Positions 15,994-25,024 are shown, numbered from the stretch's first letter. The stretch is DNA of 64,000 bases from Actimicrobium antarcticum (GCF_039536745.1 NZ_BAAAZE010000016.1:62001-126000), one strand, 5' to 3'. Made by a program: numbers and translations. Notes: a model not told the origin generated them from the letters alone.

Positions 15994-17370
15994 CTAGTGG
16001 GGTACCAGTGGAATCGAAGCATGTATGGCCAAGCCTTTCGCCTCGATGTTGTTGATACTGATAGACCCGTTTAGAGTATAGATGCGTTCTTGCATGCCAA
16101 TCAATCCATAACATCCTGGCTTGGATCGTGATCCGCCAGTCAGTCCAATACCGTCGTCCTGAATCAACACATCGAGCGTCGAATCGTCCTGCCAAAGGAA
16201 AATGGATACTTCGGACGCAAACGCATGACGCTCAATATTGAGCAAGCTTTCTTGTACCAGTCTGAAAACCGCCGATTCAATCGTGCCACTTGCAGCCATT
16301 GCCGGACAGTGGGTCGTCAACTTACAGAGGATGCCGGTTTTTTTTGGGAAGTCACTCGTGATCCACTGCAATGCTGCAATCAGTCCGAAATCATCCAGCA
16401 ACGGTGGACGCAGCGTGGATGCAATACTCTTTGTTCGCGCAATGAGGATGTCGAGTGTCGTCTGCATTTGCGCGACATAATGCTGCGCCGTGGCCTGTTC
16501 CGAAATCACCTCATGCTGCAGCCAATCCATATCAAGCTTGAGTACGCTCAGACTCTGTCCGAGATCGCCGTACAGCACTTCAGAAAAGCGACGTTTTTCG
16601 ACTTCGCAAGCTTGCTGCGAGGCTACTGCCCGAGTACGAAATTTTTTGTCGACATAATGCAAATCCAGGGCAGTAATGGCAATGTCCTTCTGCACACGCA
16701 GGACAATCGGAAAAAAAAGTTCACCACGAATGATGACGCTGGAGATAGAGGCTTCCAGAAGGAACGTACTGCCGTTCGCATGTCGTCCGGTTGCTTCCGA
16801 GCGAATACACAAGCGACGGCTTGCTTGTCGCTTATTGCTGATCGTTGGCAAAGAAGATTGATGTATCGGAAACGGGGATAAGGGTAGAAAGACGTCCAGT
16901 TGGTGGGCCACAAGATGGGATGCCCCATAGCCAAATAATGCACCTGCATCGCTATTGGCAAGTACGATCTGACTGGCGGCGTCGACCACAATGACAGCGT
17001 CCATCGACGATTGTACGATTGCTGACAACCAGGAGCCGAGGCGATCAGCTGGAAAACGTTTTGCCGTCGCAATGCGCTCGGACGCTCCGGCGATACGATC
17101 CCGGGGGTAATGCATTCCGTCAACTCTGCCTTCGGATAAAGTAACTGCGTGGTGCGTGTCAATGGGATGGTGATTCAGCATGGCAGTACGATCTCCGCTA
17201 TTTTTTAGTGATCGAAGCCATTTATCCACGATGCTGGTCTCGAATGTCAGCAGACAAGTTACCGGAAACACATTTTCGGTAATTGATAAATCACAAAGCA
17301 GGACTGTATCTACGCGAAGAATGTGGGACGGGAAGCACCCTTCCACGGAGTAGTCTCGTTGTAAAGGCAC
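15994..17370 (-). CDS. PAS-HisKA_3-type kinase homologue without the phospho-acceptor His
   Basis: Up to 458 residues; the N-terminal 60-80 residues are uncertain because other starts exist (for example ATG 17181). A PAS domain (about 105-230; SWLSAIVQSSMDAVIVVDAA) is followed by a DHp helix and an ATPase domain. In HisKA_3 kinases the acceptor lies in a motif like ELHDxxGQ; here the sequence is EVLYGDLGQSLSVLKLDMDW, so His is Tyr and the next Asp is Gly (TAC GGC on the coding strand). The N box (QESLLNIERHA), DDGIGL and GLIGMQERI are kept, so ATP could still bind. Cotranscribed, 18 bp after an intact kinase and 33 bp before the response regulator. Likely a heterodimer partner or regulatory pseudokinase. 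Confidence 0.82.
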   Translation of the reverse strand: MPLQRDYSVEGCFPSHILRVDTVLLCDLSITENVFPVTCLLTFETSIVDKWLRSLKNSGDRTAMLNHHPIDTHHAVTLSEGRVDGMHYPRDRIAGASERIATAKRFPADRLGSWLSAIVQSSMDAVIVVDAASQIVLANSDAGALFGYGASHLVAHQLDVFLPLSPFPIHQSSLPTISNKRQASRRLCIRSEATGRHANGSTFLLEASISSVIIRGELFFPIVLRVQKDIAITALDLHYVDKKFRTRAVASQQACEVEKRRFSEVLYGDLGQSLSVLKLDMDWLQHEVISEQATAQHYVAQMQTTLDILIARTKSIASTLRPPLLDDFGLIAALQWITSDFPKKTGILCKLTTHCPAMAASGTIESAVFRLVQESLLNIERHAFASEVSIFLWQDDSTLDVLIQDDGIGLTGGSRSKPGCYGLIGMQERIYTLNGSISINNIEAKGLAIHASIPLVPH

Positions 17371-17388
17371 GGGGCGTGACGAGTTCGA

Positions 17389-19554
17389 TCATGCATCGAT
17401 TTTGTTGACAGGGATCGAAATGGTAATGACGACCCCACCTCCCATAGTGGACGCGATCTGCATCGAGCCATCCAGTGCAAACACACGTTCCTGCATGCCG
17501 ATCAAGCCAAACGATCCCGATTTTTCGCGATCCTGGTTGCTGATTCCCTTGCCGTTATCAGCCATCGTTAATAGTAATTCGTTGGCGGCGTAATCGATCT
17601 GGATGCGCACGGTGCTTGCTGCGGCATGTTTGGTCACATTGCTTAACGCTTCCTGGACCAGGCGATAGATCGGTGTTGCAAGACCCGGAGGGATGTGCGG
17701 CAGGGGCGCCGGAACCTGCAGGTCACAGTGGATCCGGTGTCGCTTGGCGTGCCCGTCGAGCAGCAGTTCGAGGGCTCTGAACAAGCCATATTCTTCGACC
17801 AGTTTCGGTGGAAGGTTTGCGACAATGCGTCGCACCGAAATCACCATCGCATCGACCAATTCGTGCAGCCCGTCGAGCTGGCGTATCAGGCTGCCGTCGG
17901 TTTTTTGCAATCGCAGATGCAGGGCATCGAGATCGATCTTCATCGCCGCGAGCAACTGGCCGAAGTCATCGTGCATTTCCTGGGCAAGGTATTTTTGCTG
18001 GCCTTCTCGAAGACTGTCGAGTGTGGCGATCCGGTGTTGTAATTGCCGTTGCGTCTGGTCGATGCTTTCCTGCGTCAAAGGTATTGCCTCCGCCGACATT
18101 GATGTCGTTGGTAATGCTGTTCCAGGTAACTCGTCAAGAAGAATGGTGTGCAGCGGAGCGGTCCAGCTACCAGTCCGGAAAATGGTCGCTTCAAATGGAA
18201 ACAGTTCGCCATTAGCGCGTCGTGCCAACTGACTGTTCTCGTTGCGCAGTCGATAGGCGGCCAGTTTTGTGGCATTCAGTGTGGTCACGGAAATCGGTTG
18301 TGCTCCCTTCAGGCGGTGCGGTAGCAAACGTGACAGATGCACTCCGATGATGCTGGCGCTGCTGGTCTGGAACAGCTGTTCCGCGCCGGGATTGAATACC
18401 ATGACACGCTGCTTGCGATCGAACGTGATGATCGCCTGCTTGCTCAGCGCGGTGATCGCGGCAAGTTGAAGTTGACTTTGGCCGATTTGCTGGGCGGTCA
18501 GGTGTGCTTGTTTGCCTGCCAATGCACGATGTCGCAGGACTAGTTGACACAGCCAGAATAGCAAAGCGCTGAACAGCAAACCTCCTGCTGCAACGAGTGT
18601 CGTCTTGCCGCCGGCAAAGGGGCCTCGCGGCGCCTCAGCTTCGATGGTCCATATCTGGTCGACCAGGGCGACAGACATCAGCTCGATAGCGTTGCTCATG
18701 TCGCGAATGGCACTCTGGTATAGCAACGATTGCGGTGTGCGTTGTGCGCTATCGAAAACGCGCAAGGCGATGCGCGGCTTCGGCAGGTCGGTGAGTCCAA
18801 GTAGTGCGTCGTTGATCTGCAAGACCGCGAAGACAAAGCCGACCAGGTTTTTTCGACGTTGGCCAAGCGTCGTCGGGATAGCGTTGCCCGGGAAAACCGG
18901 CAAGATCATCAATACGTCGCGAGAACCGGACGGCTGCCGCAAGCGATATCGATCCGGGGTGCTGCCCAGCACCATCAAGCCGGTGTCAGTAGCACGATCG
19001 AGCAGGGACGAAATTGCCGGGTCCGATAACAGGTCGAAGCCCGGCGCGCTGAGTTCAAGCCCGGACTCGGGCGCGACGTATACCACCGGTGTCAATGCGT
19101 CACCGGTGTGTAGCGGATGGATACGGTAGTCGGCGCGGCCGTCACTACGCATTGCATTGACCAGCGCCTGTTTTTCTTTGCCGCTGATGCGTTGCGCATA
19201 GCCGAGCTGTTGCAGACCATTTGGCAAACCGAGTCCGAGCAGTTGCTGCTGGTAAGCGGTCCAGGTGTGTCGCTGGACGATGCGATTGAGCATCAGCATC
19301 GCGGCGGTACTGCGCAAGAGCTGGATACTTCCAGCGAATTGCAATTGCAGGCTGGCGCTGACCTGCCGGGCTTGCTGTTCGGTATTGATCACTGCAATAC
19401 GATGCTCACTGCTACGCATGACGGATACCAGTAATGCCGTTGCGCCGAGTGAAAGCAGAAGCACCAGCCATCCCGCATAGTGCATGGCGCCGACCATCAG
19501 CGTCTTCAGATATTGCGTGCCGGACGTGGTTGAAAAGTGCGGAATGGGTTGCAT
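17389..19554 (-). CDS. CHASE-domain sensor histidine kinase (NarX-type HisKA_3)
   Basis: 721 residues. A TM helix at about 27-45, a periplasmic CHASE domain (about 80-300; GLPNGLQQLGYAQRI, DYRIHP, VYVAPESG), a second TM at about 318-340, a PAS domain (about 365-480), a HisKA_3 DHp helix with the acceptor His in YLAQEMHDDFGQLLAAMKID, and an ATPase domain (YRLVQEALSNVTKHA, MADNGKGIS, GSFGLIGMQERV). CHASE domains bind small outside ligands such as cytokinin-like adenines or peptides in other systems; the ligand here cannot be told. It is the first gene of the unit with the His-less kinase homologue and the NarL-type regulator. Confidence 0.92.
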   Translation of the reverse strand: MQPIPHFSTTSGTQYLKTLMVGAMHYAGWLVLLLSLGATALLVSVMRSSEHRIAVINTEQQARQVSASLQLQFAGSIQLLRSTAAMLMLNRIVQRHTWTAYQQQLLGLGLPNGLQQLGYAQRISGKEKQALVNAMRSDGRADYRIHPLHTGDALTPVVYVAPESGLELSAPGFDLLSDPAISSLLDRATDTGLMVLGSTPDRYRLRQPSGSRDVLMILPVFPGNAIPTTLGQRRKNLVGFVFAVLQINDALLGLTDLPKPRIALRVFDSAQRTPQSLLYQSAIRDMSNAIELMSVALVDQIWTIEAEAPRGPFAGGKTTLVAAGGLLFSALLFWLCQLVLRHRALAGKQAHLTAQQIGQSQLQLAAITALSKQAIITFDRKQRVMVFNPGAEQLFQTSSASIIGVHLSRLLPHRLKGAQPISVTTLNATKLAAYRLRNENSQLARRANGELFPFEATIFRTGSWTAPLHTILLDELPGTALPTTSMSAEAIPLTQESIDQTQRQLQHRIATLDSLREGQQKYLAQEMHDDFGQLLAAMKIDLDALHLRLQKTDGSLIRQLDGLHELVDAMVISVRRIVANLPPKLVEEYGLFRALELLLDGHAKRHRIHCDLQVPAPLPHIPPGLATPIYRLVQEALSNVTKHAAASTVRIQIDYAANELLLTMADNGKGISNQDREKSGSFGLIGMQERVFALDGSMQIASTMGGGVVITISIPVNKIDA

Positions 19555-19906
19555 GGACTAGTGGGAAATAGGTGATGCATCAGGATCCTGCAGAAGCGTG
19601 TAATTGCTTTGCTGTCATGCGCGGAATCGTGTTTCATGGAAGTGAAAATGCCGGGCTAGTCTCCGTAAAAGCGACGGCCGATGGTATCAAGGGTTGATAT
19701 CGAATTTGCAATTTATCCGCCGCGTGTGGCAGGCACGCATCATTGCCGGGCAGAATAAAAACGGGAGTGACGAACGGGAACTGAAGGTAGGAAATGAACG
19801 GGACGTATTGGGCAAAACCGGCTGTGGGAGGTCAGCGCCGGCTACAAAAAAATTCTGGTACCGCGGCCGGACCCGGCAGGTTCGGCCTCGGTATCAGGCA
19901 AGCAGA
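19555..19906. other. Intergenic region, nothing recognised
   Basis: 350 bp between the bdhA stop and the start of the CHASE kinase gene. The part next to the kinase must carry its promoter. GC-rich inverted segments around 19815-19890 (for example CCGGC repeats) could fold but give no clean terminator. No open frame with a ribosome site was found. Confidence 0.35.
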
Positions 19907-20689
19907 TTACTGCATGAACCAACCATGGCTGACCACGATCGATTGTCCTGTCAATGCGTTGGTCGGGAAGGATGCCAGGAAAGTTGCTGTGCGAGCGACA
20001 TCGGCGGTGGTCGTGAATTCACCATCGACCGTATCTTTTAACATCACGTTTTTGATCACGTCGGCTTCGCTGATGCCGAACTGCTTGGCCTGTTCCGGAA
20101 TCTGCTTGTCCACCAATGGCGTACGTACAAAGCCTGGGCAGATCACGTTGGAACGGATATTGTTTTTGGCACCTTCCTTGGCGACTACTTTGGCCAGGCC
20201 AATCAAGCCATGCTTGGCGCTGACATACGGCGCTTTCAGCGGCGATGCTTCATGGGAGTGGACCGAGCCCATGTAAATGATGCTGCCTCCATTGCCGCTG
20301 GCAATCATCGCGCGCATGCACGCACGTGTGGTCAGGAAGGCGCCATCCAGATGGATCGCCAGCATTTTTTTCCACTTTTCAAGTGACAGGTCGACAATTG
20401 GGCTGATGATCTGGATACCAGCATTGCTGACCAGAATATCGACGCTGCCCCAGGCGGCGACGACGGCAGCGATGCCCTGGTCAACTTGCTCTTCGCTGGT
20501 CACGTCCATGGCGATTCCCATGGCAGTGCCACCGGTCTTGTTGATTTCGTCGGCGGTGGCGCGAGCGGCATCGAGTGCCAGGTCTGCAATGACGACGCGG
20601 GCGCCTTCCCTGGCATATTCAAATGCAATTTCCTTGCCGATTCCGCTGGCGGAACCGGTAATCACGGCGACTTTTTGGTTGAGTAACAT
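19907..20689 (-). CDS. bdhA: 3-hydroxybutyrate dehydrogenase (SDR family)
   Basis: 260 residues of the classical short-chain dehydrogenase family. The NAD-binding motif is TGSASGIGKEIA (about 11-22), NAG at about 90-92, the catalytic Ser in YMGSVHSHEAS (about 142-146) and Tyr-Lys in APYVSAKHG (about 157-161). The motifs GSVHSHEAS and the C-terminal segment ending SHGWFMQ match bacterial D-3-hydroxybutyrate dehydrogenases, which oxidise 3-hydroxybutyrate to acetoacetate with NAD+. This fits the two PHB-depolymerase-type esterases a few kilobases away. Start ATG 20689 is preceded by AGGAATGACCC. Monocistronic. Confidence 0.92.
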   Translation of the reverse strand: MLLNQKVAVITGSASGIGKEIAFEYAREGARVVIADLALDAARATADEINKTGGTAMGIAMDVTSEEQVDQGIAAVVAAWGSVDILVSNAGIQIISPIVDLSLEKWKKMLAIHLDGAFLTTRACMRAMIASGNGGSIIYMGSVHSHEASPLKAPYVSAKHGLIGLAKVVAKEGAKNNIRSNVICPGFVRTPLVDKQIPEQAKQFGISEADVIKNVMLKDTVDGEFTTTADVARTATFLASFPTNALTGQSIVVSHGWFMQ

Positions 20690-20930
20690 GGGTCATTCCT
20701 TTTTCTGGTGGCGGGAAATTCTTTTGAGATGGCGCAGAACAATCGCGTTAGCCCAGCGAGTATAGAACCTGTGGCGATAAACTACCGTTTCGGTTCTGGC
20801 CTTGCGTCGATCCGGCAGTGCCCGGATTTTTACGTTACCCTCCGTGACTTCTTTCTGGTGCGCGCAGCATGGCAGCAAATCCATCAACCAGCCGACCATT
20901 TTCATCAATCGATTCTTCCCAAAAAAAATT

Positions 20931-21389
20931 ATGGAAATCCAGCTCGGCGACGTCGGCCACATCATTCAACTTGCGATCGCCCCGGTATTTCTTCTGACGG
21001 GTGTAGGTACTCATCTGGTAGTGCTGACCAATCGCCTGTCCCGCATCATCGATCGGTCCCGCAAGCTGGAGGAGCGGATGCATGTGGTCGTGCAGGTTGA
21101 CCCCAACGATGCGGTCGAGATTGCCGTTCTCTACCAGCGCGCGCATCTGATCAACGCAGCCATTTCCCTCGCAACGGCATGTGCCTTGCTGGTATGTCTC
21201 GTGATTGCGACCTTGTTCATCGGGGATGCGTTCAACCTCGGTTTCGGTAAATTCATTGCAGCGCTGTTTGTGCTCGGTATGCTGTCATTGATCGGCAGTT
21301 ATTGTTTCTTCATGCGCGAAATTGTGATTGCTACCCGGACGCTGACCATGCGGCGCATGCTGATGAGTCCAACGATCTTGTCGAAGTGA
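20931..21389 (+). CDS. DUF2721 membrane protein
   Basis: 152 residues from ATG 20931; longer in-frame starts add residues without family character. Three predicted TM helices: about 9-31 (IIQLAIAPVFLLTGVGTHL), 74-97 and 101-124. Between the first and second is a basic amphipathic segment NRLSRIIDRSRKLEER, which is the diagnostic pattern of DUF2721. No function is known for the family. The Shine-Dalgarno site is weak. The next gene on the strand is dctA, 94 bp downstream; a shared promoter is possible but the two are not otherwise connected. Confidence 0.82.
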   Translation: MEIQLGDVGHIIQLAIAPVFLLTGVGTHLVVLTNRLSRIIDRSRKLEERMHVVVQVDPNDAVEIAVLYQRAHLINAAISLATACALLVCLVIATLFIGDAFNLGFGKFIAALFVLGMLSLIGSYCFFMREIVIATRTLTMRRMLMSPTILSK

Positions 21390-21483
21390 ATGTGGAAATC
21401 CGATATTGAACATAGTTCCTCGGGCCGTCAGAATGCGCCACTTCTTTTTGTGAATTGCCCGCTTTTTTACCGGAGACACCGCA

Positions 21484-22809
21484 ATACCGCGCCAGCCTTT
21501 TTATAAATCCCTGTACGTCCAGGTCCTGACCGCGATCGTGATCGGCGTTGCGCTCGGTCATTTCTATCCTGAAGCCGGTGCCGCCATGAAGCCGTTCGGC
21601 GATGGCTTCATCAAGCTCATCAAAATGATCATCGCGCCGATCATTTTCTGTACCGTCGTCATCGGTATCGCCGGGATGGAAGACATGAAAAAGGTCGGCA
21701 AGACCGGCGGTCTGGCTCTGCTGTATTTCGAGGTAGTCAGCTCCGTCGCGCTGGTCGTGGGCCTGGTCATGGTGAATCTGTTCCAGCCGGGTGCCGGCAT
21801 GAACATCGATCCGGCATCGCTCGACACCAAAGGCATCGCCAGCTACATCGCACCCGGCAAATTGCAAACGACCACCGAGTTCCTGCTCAATATCATTCCA
21901 ACCAGCGTGGTCGATGCATTTGCCAAAGGCGAAATCCTGCAAGTACTGATGTTCTCGATCCTGTTCGGATTTGCGCTGCATCGTGTCGGTGGCCGTGGCA
22001 CGCTGGTGTTCGACTTTATCGAAAAGACCTCGCACATCCTGTTCGGTATCGTTGGCGTGATCATGAAATTTGCATCGATCGGTGCGTTCGGTGCCATGGC
22101 ATTCACGATCGGCAAATACGGTGTCGGTTCGCTGGTGTCGCTGGGCAAACTGATGGGGACGTTTTATGGCACCTGCCTGCTCTTCATTTTTGTCGTACTC
22201 GGCACTATCGCCCGTGCGCATGGATTCAGCATCTGGAAATTCATCAAGTACATCAAGGAAGAATTGTTCATCGTCCTTGGTACGTCCTCGTCGGAGTCGG
22301 TCCTGCCACGCATCATGGCCAAGATGGAAAACCTGGGTGTCAAGAAATCGGTGGTCGGTCTGGTCATTCCAACGGGCTATTCATTTAACCTCGATGGCAC
22401 CGCGATTTATCTGACGATGGCCGCCGTGTTCATCGCCCAGGCCACCAATACGCCGATGACCCTGATGCAGCAAATCACTTTGCTGGCCGTGTTGCTGCTG
22501 ACGTCGAAAGGTGCGGCGGGCATCACCGGTAGCGGTTTTATCGTACTCGCGGCGACCCTGTCGGCGGTGGGCGGCGTGCCGGTTGCGGGCCTGGCGCTGA
22601 TCCTGGGCATAGACCGCTTCATGTCGGAAGCACGCGCACTGACCAATCTGATCGGCAATGGCGTAGCGACCGTGGTGGTTGCAAAATGGACTGGCGATGT
22701 TGACATGGCCAAGCTCAAGCAGACTCTCGATCATCCGGACGCCGTCGAGACCGACGAGCCGGAAGTATTGTCTGAGCAGACCCACGGGGTGCCGCAAGCG
22801 CCGCTGTAA
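21484..22809 (+). CDS. dctA: C4-dicarboxylate:cation symporter DctA, apparent AUA start
   Basis: 441 residues of the DAACS family: FYKSLYVQVL at the N-terminus, GDGFIKLIKMIIAPIIFCTV, the hairpin-loop Ser region GTSSSESVLPR and the substrate/cation motif SFNLDGTAIYLTMAA (about 309-323). It imports succinate, fumarate and malate. The reading frame is conserved back to ATA 21484 (ATA CCG CGC CAG), with GGAG 21472-21475 placed 8 nt upstream, and a TGA ends the frame at 21451. The nearest standard start is GTG 21538, which would remove the first 18 residues and part of TM1. I therefore give ATA as the start, with some doubt; an ATG-to-ATA change is the other reading. Confidence 0.85.
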   Translation: MPRQPFYKSLYVQVLTAIVIGVALGHFYPEAGAAMKPFGDGFIKLIKMIIAPIIFCTVVIGIAGMEDMKKVGKTGGLALLYFEVVSSVALVVGLVMVNLFQPGAGMNIDPASLDTKGIASYIAPGKLQTTTEFLLNIIPTSVVDAFAKGEILQVLMFSILFGFALHRVGGRGTLVFDFIEKTSHILFGIVGVIMKFASIGAFGAMAFTIGKYGVGSLVSLGKLMGTFYGTCLLFIFVVLGTIARAHGFSIWKFIKYIKEELFIVLGTSSSESVLPRIMAKMENLGVKKSVVGLVIPTGYSFNLDGTAIYLTMAAVFIAQATNTPMTLMQQITLLAVLLLTSKGAAGITGSGFIVLAATLSAVGGVPVAGLALILGIDRFMSEARALTNLIGNGVATVVVAKWTGDVDMAKLKQTLDHPDAVETDEPEVLSEQTHGVPQAPL

Positions 22810-22852
22810 GAAATCCTTCGAGTGCTCTGCATGACGCACGGAGCTGCATGCC

Positions 22853-22884
22853 AGCCAACGGCCACGACATCGTGGCCGTTGGCT
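22853..22884. terminator. Perfect 15-bp hairpin between converging genes
   Basis: AGCCAACGGCCACGA (22853-22867) and its exact inverse (22870-22884) with a 2-nt gap, 43 bp after the dctA stop. Its last base is the first base of the NIPSNAP stop codon on the other strand. There is no T-run on either strand. As it sits between converging genes a bidirectional terminator is the natural reading. Confidence 0.6.
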
Positions 22885-23210
22885 TATCGCACCGCCGAAT
22901 ACGTGGTCGGTACCATCAACTGGTTGTCGATACGTTCGACAATGATACCTTCGGCCTCGCTGGCAGCACGCTTGGCGATCCAGTCGGTATCGCTGGCGAA
23001 CGCATTCCACTTCGTTTCGCGGTCAGCGAGGCTGTCCCACTCCAGCATGTAGGTCAGGGTCTGGTTGCTGGAGCCGACCAGCGTGGTCCAGAAGCCGACT
23101 TGCCGGATACCGTACTTTTCCCAGAAGGCGAGCGTGGTGGTTTCAAAACGCTGGTGCAGCGCGGGCAGTCGCCCCGGTGCGCAATGGTAGATGCGTAATT
23201 CATGGATCAA
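22884..23210 (-). CDS. NIPSNAP-family protein
   Basis: 108 residues starting at TTG 23210, chosen because AGGAG lies 7 nt upstream and the protein then begins MIHELRIYHC as in other NIPSNAP proteins (a start 13 codons earlier is possible). Ferredoxin-like dimeric alpha/beta barrel pattern: ELRIYHCAPGRLPALHQRF, then TLAFWEKYGIRQVGFWTTLVG, then LTYMLEWDSLADRETKWNAF. Bacterial NIPSNAP proteins have no settled function. The gene lies alone between dctA (converging) and the esterase gene 64 bp upstream on the same strand. Confidence 0.85.
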   Translation of the reverse strand: MIHELRIYHCAPGRLPALHQRFETTTLAFWEKYGIRQVGFWTTLVGSSNQTLTYMLEWDSLADRETKWNAFASDTDWIAKRAASEAEGIIVERIDNQLMVPTTYSAVR

Positions 23211-23274
23211 AGTCGGTCTCCTGACATGGGAAGAAAGCCGATGGCGCAACCTGATGCACCATCGGTCGAATGCG

Positions 23275-24483
23275 CTATTGCGTTTGCGTGGCGAAGAATC
23301 GCATCATTTCGCGGGTTGCTTGCGGTCCGCGCTGATCGGTGTAGGTGCCTTTGCTACTGCCGCCCGACCAGGCATGACCGGCGCCATGAATCAGCCATTG
23401 TTCGGCCAGTGGTGCGCCGTCATTGGTGGCATGCAGGGTGCGGGTATAGGTGTGACCGCCGGGAACGCTGCCGGTTTCGACCGACGCGCGACCGCCAGCG
23501 CGAACCTGTTGCTGGATCAGTTGCTCGCCATTGCGCGGACTGACGGTGCTGTCCCGATCACCATGGAAAACAATAATAGGCAGCGCATCCCGATTCGATG
23601 ATGTTGCTGCACGCGCCGCGTTCATGCCGGAGCGCATTGCCTGCATCGCCGATGGCAGATCCGTCGCTGCGCCGAACGGCAAGCCGGAATGCACGCCGAC
23701 TGCGGCGTACAGATCGGGATAAGTGTGGCCCATGATCGCCGCCATCGCGCCACCTGCCGACAAGCCGGCGACATACACCTGTTTGGTATTGATGTTGTAG
23801 CTGGCGATGATCTTGCGCGTGATGTCGGCAATGATGGACGGCTCGCCCTGTTCGCGTTTCTGGTCGATCGCCTTGAACCAGTTCCAGCATTTCGAGGTGT
23901 TCGCCGATTCGGACTGGGCCGGATACAGCACGAAGCACGGCGTCTGCTCGGCCTGTGCATTCATTTCGGTGCCAGCGGCAAAGTCATCCGGGTTCTGGGT
24001 ACAACCATGCAGCATGACCACCAGCGGCAGCGCCTGTCCGGTGTAAGCCTGCGGCACATACAGTTTGTACTTGCGCGTGCCGGCGGCATTCGTCAGCGAC
24101 TCCGACAGAAACTGGCCACCCGCAGGACTGGGGCCATCGCCGTGTTTCGGCTGAGGACTACCGCCCGGCGTGTTGATGCCAAAACGTTCCAGCAGATCCG
24201 CAACAAACGCCGGAACGCCGGCATTCATCCCCGCGGATTGCGGGTTGGCCTCGGCGTCCGCCGACGGTGCCGTGTAGGGTGCTTTTGCCGAGGATTCCCG
24301 TCCTGGAGGCGGCGGATTGATGTCCTTCATCACAGGCTGGTCGGGCTGGTGTTGCGGTTGAGCGCCCGGCAACACCCGTTGCAGCACCTGCTGGATCAGA
24401 CCGGTTGCGCTGCCTTTCTGGCCTTCTTTCAAAAGGCTGGTCGCTTTTCGCATTACGTCGAGCATGTCGATATTGATTTTCAT
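23275..24483 (-). CDS. PHB depolymerase-family esterase (LpqC-like)
   Basis: 402 residues. The N-terminal 130 residues are Pro/Ala/Gly-rich linker; the alpha/beta-hydrolase begins near 135 (TRKYKLYVPQAYTG). Motifs: oxyanion PLVVMLHGCTQNPDDFA, lipase box VYVAGLSAGGAMA (Ser about 253), Asp in FHGDRDSTVSP and His in LIHGAGHAWSGG. This is the esterase-PHB family (PF10503). No signal peptide is visible, so the enzyme may act on intracellular PHB or another ester. Part of a minus-strand cluster with a ribbon-helix-helix protein 20 bp upstream and a second similar esterase behind that. Confidence 0.85.
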   Translation of the reverse strand: MKINIDMLDVMRKATSLLKEGQKGSATGLIQQVLQRVLPGAQPQHQPDQPVMKDINPPPPGRESSAKAPYTAPSADAEANPQSAGMNAGVPAFVADLLERFGINTPGGSPQPKHGDGPSPAGGQFLSESLTNAAGTRKYKLYVPQAYTGQALPLVVMLHGCTQNPDDFAAGTEMNAQAEQTPCFVLYPAQSESANTSKCWNWFKAIDQKREQGEPSIIADITRKIIASYNINTKQVYVAGLSAGGAMAAIMGHTYPDLYAAVGVHSGLPFGAATDLPSAMQAMRSGMNAARAATSSNRDALPIIVFHGDRDSTVSPRNGEQLIQQQVRAGGRASVETGSVPGGHTYTRTLHATNDGAPLAEQWLIHGAGHAWSGGSSKGTYTDQRGPQATREMMRFFATQTQ

Positions 24484-24503
24484 GTGTGTCCTTTAAATAC
24501 GAG

Positions 24504-24983
24504 TTATTTGATTCGGCCGGCCAATGCACGTTTGACCTCGGCGCTTGCATGCAGCGCACCGAGGACCGTGATCGATTCGATGGCCGCCAGCGCGAGTTCG
24601 CCACTAACATCGGTCGCAATACTGGCCATGCCGAGAATTTGAATGTCGAGTTTTTGACCGGAGGCACGCGCTGCTTCGAGGTCGCTGCGGGAGAAATGAT
24701 GCAAACCCAGCACCATGCTCTTGCGTGCCACGGTTTGCCGTACGACGTCTGCGTGCGTCCCCAGCTGGTTGCGAATCGCCGTGCGTATCATGTCGGTGCG
24801 ATTGGAATAGAACCCTTCCTGCACCAGCAAGTCGATCTGGCCCAGGTCGATCAGGCCGAGGTTGATGGTGATTTTTTCACTTTCGGCGATGCGCGGAGCA
24901 GGTTGCTCCGGCGTCACCATGTCGATGGTGCGCAGTGCATCGTCCGCGTAGCTGGTCTGCGATGTGCTACTTTTTTCTGCCAT
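24504..24983 (-). CDS. Ribbon-helix-helix protein of the PHB-esterase cluster
   Basis: 159 residues from ATG 24983, which has a perfect GGAGG four nucleotides upstream. After 45 polar residues there is a CopG/Arc-like motif: EKITINLGLIDLGQIDLLVQ then SNRTDMIRTAIRNQL (strand-helix-helix, about 44-85), followed by a C-terminal domain ending VLGALHASAEVKRAL. Such proteins are annotated as CopG-type transcription factors. It is 20 bp upstream of one esterase gene and 130 bp downstream of the other, so it likely regulates this cluster and itself; a 9-bp inverted repeat lies 15 bp before its start. Confidence 0.75.
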   Translation of the reverse strand: MAEKSSTSQTSYADDALRTIDMVTPEQPAPRIAESEKITINLGLIDLGQIDLLVQEGFYSNRTDMIRTAIRNQLGTHADVVRQTVARKSMVLGLHHFSRSDLEAARASGQKLDIQILGMASIATDVSGELALAAIESITVLGALHASAEVKRALAGRIK

Positions 24984-24997
24984 GTACCCTCCATAAG

Positions 24998-25024
24998 CCA
25001 TCCATAAACCATCTGTATGGATGG
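24998..25024. promoter_or_regulatory. Inverted repeat, candidate RHH autoregulatory operator
   Basis: CCATCCATA (24998-25006) and its exact inverse TATGGATGG (25016-25024), separated by 9 bp, 15 bp upstream of the start of the ribbon-helix-helix gene. The centre repeats half of the motif (ACCATC). Ribbon-helix-helix proteins commonly bind short repeats next to their own promoter, so this is the natural candidate site. Binding itself is inferred. Confidence 0.55.
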
